Position numbers and translations under genes: made by a program. From Zhuqueibacter pondensis (lineage in GTDB: Bacteria > Zhuqueibacterota > Zhuqueibacteria > Zhuqueibacterales > Zhuqueibacteraceae), in NCBI GenBank assembly GCA_034505955.1, contig JAPDQK010000015.1:40510-104509 (forward strand): a stretch of DNA of 64,000 bases, read 5' to 3'. Of the stretch, positions 51,868 through 60,484 are shown in pieces (position 1 is the first letter of the stretch; every line of letters begins with the position of its first letter). A model generated the notes under the pieces. The model was given only the letters and a program-made list of their open reading frames with translations, was not told the DNA's origin and ran no database searches.

Positions 51868-53364
51868 CTACTTTTCGCCGAAATTGAGTTTGGGGACTAT
51901 TCCCAAAACCGTGAGGCCGAGAACTTGTTCGACTTCCTCGACGGATTTGAACGAGTGATCAAAAAACTCGATCAAATAAATCAACCCGATGCCAAAACCG
52001 AGACCACCGAAGAATGCCATCATCAGGATTCTCTGTTGATCTTCAGTATTCGGTGTCACTGGCCGGTTGGCCGGATCGAGAATTTTATAACGCACCTCGG
52101 CATCGCTGCGCCGCAAGGCATCGACAATCTGCGAACCGCGCGCCTGAGTATCAAAGGTCTCAACGGTCTCCTCCCATTTTTTGACTTCGTTTTGGAGTTG
52201 CCGCAATTGCAATTCCTGGGAAGGTTGCTGGGTCAAACTTTGCTTGTAGGTTTGTAACAAGCCCTCCAGAACCGCCTTTTGGCGATTGAGCAATTCCAAA
52301 TCCGTGAGTACCATTTGACGTTGTACAGCCAGACCGTAATCATGCGCCGAATACCCGGCGCTGCCGGCATTGGTGCCTGTCGAAAGAATTTCTTGCTGCA
52401 ATTCTTCCCGCAATTCGGCAATTTCCTGATTGAGTTTGATGACCTGCGGATCTCTCCAGCTGGTATGCACCATCAACAATGCGACATTCGATATCTTCTC
52501 CATCATCTGCGCACGCAAGCCAGCCGCCTTGCCGGAAAGTTGAATGGGAATGCGGCCATTCATTCCGCCCATTTGACTTTCGATCTCCTGCAATTGGCTT
52601 CGTTTACCATTTATCTCAATTGCCAGGGATTTAATCTGGGTATTGATTTGCGCTTCATTTTGGACATTAACGTCAGAGCTCTGGGTCTTTGCCAGGACCA
52701 TCCCGGTCTGGAACTGGCGCAATCGTTCCCGGGCCTCCTGCAATTTCTTGGTATACACTTCCAGTTGCTTGCTCGCGAACTCGAACGTTTCCCGCGGTCC
52801 AACTCTCTCAGCAAGCAATGATTCTTCAATAAAGACTTCAGCAAGATTTTTAGCCAACCTGTACGCCAGGTCCGGATTGGTGTGCGTGATACTCACCTGG
52901 ACATAGTTGCCGCGTTTAGGAAAAGTGACAGCGGTCTCCACCTTTTTGGAAAGCCATTCCAGCTGCAGCCCGCGAATGATGTCCTGCGCATTGGCATCCG
53001 GATGCGTGCGCATAATTTCCTTGGCGCGCTCGAGCATGCCGCCACTCGGCTTTAAGCCGGCGCGGTCGATAACTTTATTCAAAGTACTTTCGGACAGGAA
53101 TATCTGCCGAATGTTTTCTGCAACATCGACCATTTTGAATCGACCCTTCACCTGTGTCCCCGGCGCAAGATTGCTCATATCCGAAGTGATGGCCACATTG
53201 GCGCCAAGCAAGATAGTGGTGGTGGAAGTATATTGTGGCGGCGTGGTGGCCAAATAGGCATAGGTGCCAGTGAAAGCCACAATCGTTGGTATAATTAGCA
53301 GCCATTTCCACCGTTTGGCAATTTGCAACAAGCTGCGAATATCGATTTTTCTACCTTGTGGCAT
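51868..53364 (-). CDS. Chain-length determinant (Wzz/GumC-like)
   Basis: 498 residues. An N-terminal membrane span (KWLLIIPTIVAFTGTYAYLATTPPQYTSTTTILLG) opens the classic Wzz domain. A long periplasmic coiled-coil region follows (LEVYTKKLQEARERLRQFQTG, INGKRSQLQEIESQM, EIAELREELQQEIL, LQLRQLQNEVKKWEETVETFD), and a second span (ILMMAFFGGLGFGIGLIYLIEFF) with a short cytoplasmic tail ends it. Polymer length control and a link to the separate BY-kinase-like ATPase are inferred. No cytoplasmic kinase domain is fused. Confidence 0.93.
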   Translation of the reverse strand: MPQGRKIDIRSLLQIAKRWKWLLIIPTIVAFTGTYAYLATTPPQYTSTTTILLGANVAITSDMSNLAPGTQVKGRFKMVDVAENIRQIFLSESTLNKVIDRAGLKPSGGMLERAKEIMRTHPDANAQDIIRGLQLEWLSKKVETAVTFPKRGNYVQVSITHTNPDLAYRLAKNLAEVFIEESLLAERVGPRETFEFASKQLEVYTKKLQEARERLRQFQTGMVLAKTQSSDVNVQNEAQINTQIKSLAIEINGKRSQLQEIESQMGGMNGRIPIQLSGKAAGLRAQMMEKISNVALLMVHTSWRDPQVIKLNQEIAELREELQQEILSTGTNAGSAGYSAHDYGLAVQRQMVLTDLELLNRQKAVLEGLLQTYKQSLTQQPSQELQLRQLQNEVKKWEETVETFDTQARGSQIVDALRRSDAEVRYKILDPANRPVTPNTEDQQRILMMAFFGGLGFGIGLIYLIEFFDHSFKSVEEVEQVLGLTVLGIVPKLNFGEK

Positions 53365-53425
53365 AACTGTGCGCTCAAATTAAAATGGGTTGATTTGAGA
53401 TCCTCGAAATTTCACTTTATAACGC

Positions 53426-54478
53426 TTACTTTCCCTGGCCAAACAACTGGTTCAGCAGCAGGTAGGAAGTGATAACCGCAACCGAAGCCCGGATCACTTC
53501 ACTCACTGAGGTCGTCAGCAGAAATCGGCGGTAGCTTTGTTTCGCCGGGATATAAACGGTGTCACCAGGTTTCAAAATCAACGGTACCGGCGTGGCAGTA
53601 TTGGTATACTTTTCGACATTGACCGAATACACCACGGGCGCATCCGGACCGCGCGAGATAATTTTTACACGTGCCAAATCCGGCTCCATAATCGGACCAC
53701 TGACTGTCGCACGATTGGGATAGGCCGGTCCTCCGGCCAGAACGATTGCCTGAAGTACGTCCACGTTTTTTTCAATTGGATATACCCCGGGTGCCATGAC
53801 ATGCCCAAAAACATAAATGAGTTTATTGGTGGCGGCAAGGTTCCCCAGTCCCCCTGCCGCAGCAATTCCCCCTCTTGCTCCTCCGGCTGCAGCGCCTCCG
53901 GCACCGGTGGGCGGAGTGGGTGGTACATAAATATTGTCGCCAGGCATCAAAGCTGGTAATTCCCTCATGTCGCCTTTCTCAAAAGCGCCGGCCAGATCAA
54001 CTTCGATGATTTTGCCGCTTTCAGCGCCACCACGAATGAGCTGCACATTGCCAAGCTGGGCGTTTTGTTGTGGGCCACCGGCTTCGAGAATCGCCTCCCA
54101 CAGCGTGGGCATTTTCTCGAAACTGTACTTGCCCGGCGCACCGACCGCGCCGGTGATAAAAATCTTTTTGCTGCCGTATTCGTTAATGACGATGGTGGCC
54201 TGCGTGATGCTTTTATTATAAATCGAAATCCGCTCGACGATTCTGCTGCTAAGCTGTGAAATGGTCAACCCGGCGGCAGTAATTCGCCCCACCAAAGGAA
54301 TATTGATTTTGCCTTCGGCATCAATGCGCGCCATCTGAACATTGAGATCCGGCTGTTGCCAAAACGAAATGGAAATAACGTCGCGGGGCTCAAGGATGTA
54401 TTCCTGCGCTGACGCCAACCCCCAAAATCCCCAACACAGAATCCAACTCAACAAATACGCCGCCAATTTCATGCGCAT
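53426..54478 (-). CDS. Polysaccharide export outer-membrane protein (Wza type)
   Basis: About 350 residues: signal peptide (KLAAYLLSWILCWGFWGLASAQ), poly-export domain (EYILEPRDVISISFWQQPDLNVQMARIDAEGKINIPLVGRI), then SLBB-like domains (KIFITGAVGAPGKYSFEKMPTLWEAILEAGGP; YVFGHVMAPGVYPIEKNVDVLQAIVLAGGP). Between them is a Gly/Ala-rich loop (TGAGGAAAGGARGGIAAAGG) not typical of Wza. There is no lipobox cysteine, so it is probably not a lipoprotein. The C-terminal ASVAVITSYLLLNQLF may be the membrane-spanning helix. The ATG at 54476-54478 follows GGAG by six bases, which decides between two starts. Confidence 0.92.
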   Translation of the reverse strand: MRMKLAAYLLSWILCWGFWGLASAQEYILEPRDVISISFWQQPDLNVQMARIDAEGKINIPLVGRITAAGLTISQLSSRIVERISIYNKSITQATIVINEYGSKKIFITGAVGAPGKYSFEKMPTLWEAILEAGGPQQNAQLGNVQLIRGGAESGKIIEVDLAGAFEKGDMRELPALMPGDNIYVPPTPPTGAGGAAAGGARGGIAAAGGLGNLAATNKLIYVFGHVMAPGVYPIEKNVDVLQAIVLAGGPAYPNRATVSGPIMEPDLARVKIISRGPDAPVVYSVNVEKYTNTATPVPLILKPGDTVYIPAKQSYRRFLLTTSVSEVIRASVAVITSYLLLNQLFGQGK

Positions 54479-54499
54479 ATTCAACTCCATTGAAAAGGT

Positions 54500-56386
54500 C
54501 TACCGCGTCGTGCCTTCCACCAAATTGCTGCCGGAATAAAGACCGCCTTTGTCATACACAAAAACTTGATACGTGTATTTTTTCTTTCGCTCCAGGCCGC
54601 GATCGAGATACGTCGTGTTGGTCGGATCCCGGTTGATAATCGCAATCGGCTGTTGCTTCGCCGGGTCAATCGCCGGCAACCCTGCAGAAGTGCGAAAAAT
54701 GCGATAGGAGGCAAAATCCGGGTCATTATTCTGCGACCATGATAACTGCAACGAGGTGGTGTCCACCGCCGAGGGGATGGCCAGGGTCACCGGGCTCGGT
54801 GGCAGATTCGGCGCGGTGGTGACGCTGGCGATATTGCTGCCGGTGGAATTACCGGCCTGATCGTAAACATAAATACGATAATAATATTTCGTCGCAGCCT
54901 TCAGATTGTCATCGACATAAATCGTCTGATTTTGGTCGGTCATGGCGGTCACCAGCATGCTGATTGAGTCCACTTTGGCCGTATTGGAACGATAAACGCG
55001 ATAACTGGCAAAATCGTTATCCGTGCTCCGCGTCCAGGTGAGTTGCACCTGGCTGGAGCCGTCACCAACCAAAATCGGTGTATTCAACACCACCGGAGCC
55101 GGCGGCAGATTCGCGCTGGTACGCGCGCTCACCTCATTGCTCGCCGAGCTGTTCAACCCGGCAAGATCAAAAACCACGATACGGTAATAATACGTGACGC
55201 CTGGCTGCAAATTCAAATCAGTATAACTCGTGGTTTGCATGAGGGTGACACGGTCGATTGGAGTCATCAGCAGTGGATTGAAATTCGGTGTCTGGCTGCG
55301 ATAAATGGAGTAATTCGCGAAATCGAATGTATCTTTCGAGGCTGTCCAAGTCAGGCGCAGGGCGTTTTGCTGTGACCCCACGGGCGTGGGCTGAAATAAC
55401 GTAACTGCATCCGGCGGTCGCTGAATGGTAATGAGCGTCGCGGCCGTGACTGTCGGGGCCACATTGCCGACGCGATCGACAAAATTGCCCCGCACTTTGG
55501 CCTGAATAACCTGGACCTCTTGTGGAATCGTATAGTTGACTTCGTAAACACCATCCTGGGGTTTCGCATCGCCTTGTGTGCCATCGTCGAAGAGCAAAAT
55601 TCCCTGCGGTCCGGAATAAATGCTGATGGTCGCCCTCCCCCCGGGTTCGTTTGCTGTCAGCCTGAAGTGGATGACGTCACCGAACTTCTTGATTTGACCA
55701 TTGGTGTTTTCGGTGACCGCCGTGATCAAAGCGGTGGTATCCAAAATAATGGAATCCTTGACGATTTCCGGATATTCGTTGCCATCAACGTCGCGAAATT
55801 TCGCGTAGACCGTTTTTTTGCCATCACCGAATGAAAGTATCCACTGCACCATTCCTTCAAAACGCTGCCAGGAGGCATTCGTAAACAACGAATCATTACT
55901 GAGCATCATCAGTGCCGTGCGGGACGGCGCCGTGACTTTGATGGTAATCAAACGCTGTGCCGTATACTCCGCACCAGACTCGATGATAATCGAAGCCACG
56001 GCATTGGGAGTGAGAATAACGGAAACGACGGCAGAGCGTTTACCTTCGAAGCCATTGAGATTAACCGCGCTGACCTGATAAAAATACCTCAACCCATTTT
56101 TCAAATTACGATCGACATAGCGACGGTTTATCGAGGTATCGAGCAGGGCAAAAGTCGTCTCCAAGCTGTCGCGCCTGTAAATACGATAGGACCTGATGGT
56201 ATTTGGTTTGTCAATATTCCACGTCAGCGTTGTTTCCCGGTCGCCAACAGCAACCAGCAAATCCCGCGGCTGTGACGGGTATTGATCCTCCTTCAGGAAA
56301 ACCGGACTGGTCGGCTTCTTGTCACAACTCCAAAAAGCAGAGCTCACCCACAGCACCAAGGCAGCTAACCAAAGATTCTTCTTCAT
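54500..56386 (-). CDS. Lipoprotein with multiple fibronectin type III domains
   Basis: About 628 residues. An N-terminal KKNLWLAALVLWVSSAFWSC ends in a lipobox-like cysteine followed by DKK. Four Fn3-like modules are recognisable by repeated WTxSxDxDFASYRVYRS, YVDxNLKxxxxYYYRIxVYDxAG and VTTAPNLPPSPV linkers, with one or two other Ig-like domains in the first half (DGKKTVYAKFRDVDGNEYPEIVKDSI; GDAKPQDGVYEVNYTIP). It stands between the PEGA protein and Wza genes and is probably an outer-membrane or periplasmic lipoprotein that helps assemble or hold the EPS. Start at ATG 56384-56386, or a TTG nine bases earlier overlapping the previous stop. Confidence 0.82.
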   Translation of the reverse strand: MKKNLWLAALVLWVSSAFWSCDKKPTSPVFLKEDQYPSQPRDLLVAVGDRETTLTWNIDKPNTIRSYRIYRRDSLETTFALLDTSINRRYVDRNLKNGLRYFYQVSAVNLNGFEGKRSAVVSVILTPNAVASIIIESGAEYTAQRLITIKVTAPSRTALMMLSNDSLFTNASWQRFEGMVQWILSFGDGKKTVYAKFRDVDGNEYPEIVKDSIILDTTALITAVTENTNGQIKKFGDVIHFRLTANEPGGRATISIYSGPQGILLFDDGTQGDAKPQDGVYEVNYTIPQEVQVIQAKVRGNFVDRVGNVAPTVTAATLITIQRPPDAVTLFQPTPVGSQQNALRLTWTASKDTFDFANYSIYRSQTPNFNPLLMTPIDRVTLMQTTSYTDLNLQPGVTYYYRIVVFDLAGLNSSASNEVSARTSANLPPAPVVLNTPILVGDGSSQVQLTWTRSTDNDFASYRVYRSNTAKVDSISMLVTAMTDQNQTIYVDDNLKAATKYYYRIYVYDQAGNSTGSNIASVTTAPNLPPSPVTLAIPSAVDTTSLQLSWSQNNDPDFASYRIFRTSAGLPAIDPAKQQPIAIINRDPTNTTYLDRGLERKKKYTYQVFVYDKGGLYSGSNLVEGTTR

Positions 56387-56391
56387 AGGCT

Positions 56392-57300
56392 TCAAAATTT
56401 AGCGTTCACATTGAGTCCGACCACCGCACCGTTTGCACCCGGCGGCGGATTCAGTGACAAGCCAACCTCGACTGCGCGATTGTGATAGGACGGGAAAAAA
56501 AGCATGACATCGAGCAGATTATACAGATAAATACTGCCAGTGACGATCAGCCAGCGCTTCCGCCACTCATAGGCATTGTCCAAATCTGCCCGTCGTGCCT
56601 TCACCTGCGCAATCAACTCCTGTTGGCCTTCCAAACTGTTTTGATTGGCCCGATAATTTTGTAAAGCGGCATTATAATTATTCAACGCTTCAGTATACCG
56701 GGAATCCTGATAGATCAAAATACCAGCAGCGCCAAGTTGCAAAACGCCAATGAGAAAACCTTTTGTGCGCTGATCGGCGTAAACCTGACCCCAACCCGGA
56801 AGAAATACCGAACGCGTAACCGCCTTGAGACGAGTCTTCGGCTTCAACTTGATCGTAAGTTTATCTTCGCCTTTCCCATTGAAAAAGTATTCTGTCGACC
56901 AATTTTCATATCCTGGCTTGATGGCACGAAGGTGATACGCGCCTTTCAGATAATATGTGATCGTATACGGAGTTCGACCGGCCAGGGTGTATTCGCCTTC
57001 GAGGAACACCAGGGCACCATTCGGTCGCGTCAGGATTTGAATCCGCGCGTCCGTGCCGATTTCTCCAGCTTTACCCACGTTTGGATTCGACGGCTCGGAA
57101 AAACTTTGGGCCTCGGCAATGCCTGCGTGATTGAACGTGAAAACAGCGAACATGAGACTTGCCACGATCAATGTCAGGAAATGGGCATGCGACCGCAATG
57201 GCCGGTGGGAATGAAGCGGTTGCCGAGGTTGAGGACAAAAACTTGTTCCGAAAAATACTATGAAAAAATACTCCCACATTGAGATCTGTTGCCTTATCAT
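56392..57300 (-). CDS. PEGA / DUF5683 domain envelope protein
   Basis: About 302 residues. An N-terminal hydrophobic stretch (FLTLIVASLMFAVFTFNHAGIAEAQ) acts as a signal or anchor. A PEGA domain follows (ARIQILTRPNGALVFLEGEYTLAGRTPYTITYYLKGAYHLRAIKPGYENW) and then a DUF5683-like membrane part (SVFLPGWGQVYADQRTKGFLIGVLQLGAAGILIYQD, coiled EALNNYNAALQNYRANQNSLEGQQELIAQVKARR, WLIVTGSIYLYNLLDVMLF). The true start is uncertain: ATG codons end at 57300 and 57279, neither with a good ribosome-binding site. It overlaps the Fn3 lipoprotein gene or sits a few bases before it. An envelope scaffold role is inferred. Confidence 0.78.
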   Translation of the reverse strand: MIRQQISMWEYFFIVFFGTSFCPQPRQPLHSHRPLRSHAHFLTLIVASLMFAVFTFNHAGIAEAQSFSEPSNPNVGKAGEIGTDARIQILTRPNGALVFLEGEYTLAGRTPYTITYYLKGAYHLRAIKPGYENWSTEYFFNGKGEDKLTIKLKPKTRLKAVTRSVFLPGWGQVYADQRTKGFLIGVLQLGAAGILIYQDSRYTEALNNYNAALQNYRANQNSLEGQQELIAQVKARRADLDNAYEWRKRWLIVTGSIYLYNLLDVMLFFPSYHNRAVEVGLSLNPPPGANGAVVGLNVNAKF

Positions 57301-57421
57301 CCTGTCAAATGAATTTTCCGTGAACTTACTTTGACGCCCGCCCTCACAGGACCACCAAAGGTCAGTCCACATCGTGAACCTCCGTGTCTGAACATCAAAA
57401 CCTGCGCAGCCAGATGGGAAA

Positions 57422-58549
57422 TCAAGACTTCTTCACTACTTCCCGGCCATTGAGGATCATCCACAGCGTTTTCAGCATGATCGCAATGTCATGTTTGAGC
57501 GACGTATTTTTGACATACATGAGGTCATATCGCAATTTTTCTCGAGCGTCATCAATCGTCGCGTCATAGCCGCAGTATATTTGGGCAATGCCGGTAATGC
57601 CGGGTTTCACTTGCAAGCGCTCGGGGAACTGGGGAATCTCCTTCAAGAGCTTGGTCATGATTTGCGGCCTTTCCGGTCTCGGCCCGACCATGCTCATTTC
57701 GCCGCAGAGCACATTAAAAAATTGTGGAATCTCGTCAATGTGAATAAAACGCAAAATCCGGCCCACGGGTGTTACCCGCGGGTCATTTTTTTGCGCCCAA
57801 ACAGCGCCGGTCTGTTTTTCCGCATCGACACGCATGGTGCGAAATTTATAAACCGTGAATGGCCGGCCGAGCAAATCCTGTTTACGGCGCTCGCCAACAC
57901 GACGATCATGCGCGACGACAATATTGACTTGCCTCCGATCACGCCGGCGATGATTCATGCCGGCGCGCTGCTGGCCGTAGAATATCGGCCCTTTGGAATC
58001 CAGCTTAATGAGAATCGGTACAATGATGAAAAAAATGGCAGAAAAAATAAATCCGGCGATGGCACCAACAAAATCAAAGACCCGTTTGCCAAATTGATCC
58101 CAGAAATTGGCTTTGGTAAATGGCATCGCAATCTTCTTCACCAATTTCTCCGGAACGACCAAAATGATTGCCAACGAACTCAACAAGAAAAAAGGCGAAA
58201 TCAAACATTCACCCCACATTTTCTGCCAAAATACTTTCAATTTCTTCCGGTATTTCGGAACCTGTTCAGCCGCTGCCAGCCCGAAAGTGGGGGAAATCGT
58301 CCGGCTCAACAATGGCTTGATCAGAAGTTGGTACCGGTAGTGTGCCACTTCGCGTGACCATGCCATTGTGCCGGCTTCGATGGCAACGGCTTTCGAATAG
58401 GGGAACACCACCTCGATCGCCCTGCCATTCTCCGGCACTTGCGGAGATGCGTAGGCAGAAACCCGCTGTGCCTCAAGCATTCCCGATTGCTCATTCTCCA
58501 CCGCCCCGCTCACTGTGGTCTCATGATCAACTGCTGTCGTGATTCTCAT
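57422..58549 (-). CDS. Priming sugar transferase (polyprenyl-phosphate hexose-1-phosphate transferase)
   Basis: 375 residues. After a 150-residue cytoplasmic N-terminus and a weak hydrophobic stretch (ISPFFLLSSLAIILVV), the bacterial sugar transferase domain starts at GKRVFDFVGAIAGFIFSAIFFIIVPILIKLDSKGPIFYGQQRAG. It continues with FTVYKFRTMRVDAEKQ, GRILRFIHIDEIPQFFNVLCGEMSMVGPRPERPQ and VKPGITGIAQIY, all core motifs. An insertion rich in Arg and Asp (RRRDRRQVNIVVAHDRRVGERRK, residues 200-223) separates the membrane helix from the catalytic FTVYKF strand. GGAGGAG lies five bases before the ATG. First gene of the EPS transcript; transfers the first sugar phosphate to undecaprenyl phosphate. Confidence 0.92.
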   Translation of the reverse strand: MRITTAVDHETTVSGAVENEQSGMLEAQRVSAYASPQVPENGRAIEVVFPYSKAVAIEAGTMAWSREVAHYRYQLLIKPLLSRTISPTFGLAAAEQVPKYRKKLKVFWQKMWGECLISPFFLLSSLAIILVVPEKLVKKIAMPFTKANFWDQFGKRVFDFVGAIAGFIFSAIFFIIVPILIKLDSKGPIFYGQQRAGMNHRRRDRRQVNIVVAHDRRVGERRKQDLLGRPFTVYKFRTMRVDAEKQTGAVWAQKNDPRVTPVGRILRFIHIDEIPQFFNVLCGEMSMVGPRPERPQIMTKLLKEIPQFPERLQVKPGITGIAQIYCGYDATIDDAREKLRYDLMYVKNTSLKHDIAIMLKTLWMILNGREVVKKS

Positions 58550-59448
58550 GCGTGCTCCTCCATCTTCAGTACAACACCATCGCTACTCAATAATCTCCGG
58601 TTGTCGACTTTTTTGTTTTCAAACACGTTGGCTCGCTATAAATTCTAAAATATTTCAGCAAGCTTTGTGCCGTCAAACAACAACCATGAGAAGGTGCGAC
58701 TGGCTTCGAATTATTTTGGCGTTGAAACCGAGGAGGTCACTTGTTTCTTGCAACAGTCTCGTCAAAGCCAATCAATCTAAAGTTGATCAAGAGACATAAA
58801 CTGTGTAAATCATAAAGCTACGGCCAGGCAAACAAAAGCTCCTTTTGCTTGCCAATGTCCGCGCCAAATCCTCCCGAGATTATTGTCCGAGGTTCCGCAA
58901 CGCCAACAGCCACCTCGGCAATGCACCGCAATACAGCAATGCTTCTCATAAGAAAAACACTGTGTCAACACAAAACAGGCGGTTCACTTTTTCGTATGAC
59001 CGAACGAATGGAACCTCTGATGAAATATTTAATTGCCTTTTAACATTAGATATATACGTTCATGGCCGGGGAATGCGTAGAGGTGAGGAGGCAAACCAAC
59101 CCGCAGAACAAAGAAAACAACATGTTTTCAGAAAAATGGCGTACCGGAAAAGACTACCGGCTGCGAAATTTTTGCGCGATAAATTTTCAATTTCAAATAT
59201 GAAACTGTGGAACCTTATCGGCGGGATGAAAATGCGCGCAGGACTTTTGACTTTTTGGGAATTGCTGCAAAAAATGCCATGCGTGCAAAAAGACATGTAC
59301 GGACATGAAACAGTGGGACACGTTATGAAGTTCTGCCCAATATCCTTGCGTTTCCGGCAATAATAAAACAACACGGGGCGCACGTCCACCCACGACGGCG
59401 CCCCGGCCTCCCTCCTCCCTCAACTCGCGTAACCTTTTTGTCGATCAC
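58550..59448. other. Long non-coding leader between EPS locus and CoA-transferase
   Basis: About 900 bases. Open frames of 86 to 172 codons on either strand here lack any recognisable motif and I do not call them. It holds a candidate promoter for the EPS locus (58647-58676) and a possible stem CCGAGGT / ACCTCGG at about 58887-58918. Otherwise I see nothing defined; it probably contains the EPS regulatory region. Confidence 0.5.
58647..58676 (-). promoter_or_regulatory. Candidate promoter for the EPS locus
   Basis: On the minus strand TTGACG (58671-58676) and TATTTT (58647-58652) with 18 bases between, about 100 bases upstream of the priming transferase ATG. The -10 box is weak, so this is tentative. 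Confidence 0.35.
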
Positions 59449-60210
59449 TCAAATGTAAATATGATGCGGATCAAGCTGCTCGCGAATCAGCCGCAACTCT
59501 TCCGGAGTGGGTGGCTCAGTGATGCGGAAATCATCGGCAAAACGAACCTCCCAACCAATGTTCTCCTGCACCCTGCTCTTGTCCACGCCGGGATGAAGAT
59601 CAGTCAATACCATTTCGCGGCTCACCGGATCAAAACGAAAAACCCCGAGATCTGTGATGACCACGGTCGGTCCCTGGCCACCGATGCCCAGGTCCTCGCG
59701 AGCAGTTCCACCGGTGAGAAAACCCGGGCTGGTCAAGAAGTCAACTCGTTCGGGGAAATTGCGCTTCTTCAAAGGCGTGATGATGAGAATTTTTTCCGCG
59801 AGAATGGCGATTTCACAAGCGCCGCCGCTGCCGGGAAGTCTGACTTTGGGATGATGATAGTCGCCAATCACCGTGGTGTTGATATTGCCGTGGCGGTCAA
59901 TCTGCGCGCCGCCGAGAAATCCGACGGTGATGCGGCCGCCCTGCAAATAATTCAAAAAAACTTCAGGCAAAGAGCAAACCGACAAAGCGCCGGTAACCAG
60001 CGCCGGATCACCGATGGACACCGGCAAGCGCTCCGGAATTGATCCAATCGCGCCGGATTCATAAATGAGCACCAAATTGGGCGCGTGCGTCAACCGCGCC
60101 AGATTGCAAGCCAGATTCGGCAAACCGATTCCGACGAAGACCACATCATCATCTTTCAGCTCGCGGCTGGCGCGAACAACCATCAACTCGCTGGCAGTAT
60201 ATTCGGTCAT
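59449..60210 (-). CDS. CoA-transferase beta subunit (3-oxoacid / glutaconate CoA-transferase type)
   Basis: 253 residues of the class I CoA-transferase family, beta subunit. MTEYTASELMVVRASRELKDDDVVFVGIGLPNLACNLAR is followed by NLVLIYESGAIGSIPERLP with the catalytic glutamate in YESGAIG. GGRITVGFLGGAQIDRHGNINTTVIG, LPGSGGACEIAILAEKILII and KRVDFLTSPGFLTGG-like segments (ERVDFLTSPGFLTGG) complete it. Active enzymes need an alpha subunit, usually the gene just upstream; none is adjacent here, and the upstream side is the promoter region of a divergent gene. It probably belongs to a complex encoded elsewhere. The substrate cannot be told. Confidence 0.87.
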   Translation of the reverse strand: MTEYTASELMVVRASRELKDDDVVFVGIGLPNLACNLARLTHAPNLVLIYESGAIGSIPERLPVSIGDPALVTGALSVCSLPEVFLNYLQGGRITVGFLGGAQIDRHGNINTTVIGDYHHPKVRLPGSGGACEIAILAEKILIITPLKKRNFPERVDFLTSPGFLTGGTAREDLGIGGQGPTVVITDLGVFRFDPVSREMVLTDLHPGVDKSRVQENIGWEVRFADDFRITEPPTPEELRLIREQLDPHHIYI

Positions 60211-60351
60211 GCGGGTCTCAATAAATTGTCATCTCCACAACATGAGCAACAGAATAACAGAGGAATAAAGCACAGCTTTGAATGCGAAAAAATGACAATT
60301 TTCTTTTCAAAAAGCAAGAAAAATTTTTCGTCATGTCTTTGCAATACCGGC

Positions 60352-60380
60352 TTGACAATTTTGGCTTTTTCGACTATATT
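60352..60380 (+). promoter_or_regulatory. Strong sigma70-type promoter for the NACHT gene
   Basis: TTGACA (60352-60357) and TATATT (60375-60380) with exactly 17 bases between: a near-consensus promoter directed at the DUF4062-NACHT-TPR gene. Transcription would begin near 60387 and leave a leader of about 100 bases if translation begins at 60485. Confidence 0.8.
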
Positions 60381-60484
60381 GCGATGAAATATAGATGCCG
60401 GATGTTGATCCCGTATTCTTGCGAAAGCATCTCGGATCGAGCATCCGGGATCAAGGATCATTAACTGACCACGGACCACTGAAA

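Noticed and set aside
59090..59097. GGCAAACC, like the core of a c-di-GMP-I riboswitch
   Set aside because: The other conserved parts (the GNRA-type tetraloop context and the GGGACGCAAAG side) are absent, and it is on the wrong strand for the EPS genes.
58845..59363. A 172-codon plus-strand open frame in the EPS leader
   Set aside because: Composition is irregular, no family or motif is visible, and no good ribosome-binding site precedes it.
60395..60484. Extra 30-residue N-terminus for the DUF4062-NACHT-TPR protein
   Set aside because: The upstream ATG lies about eight bases after the predicted transcription start with no ribosome-binding site, and the added residues do not look like a domain.
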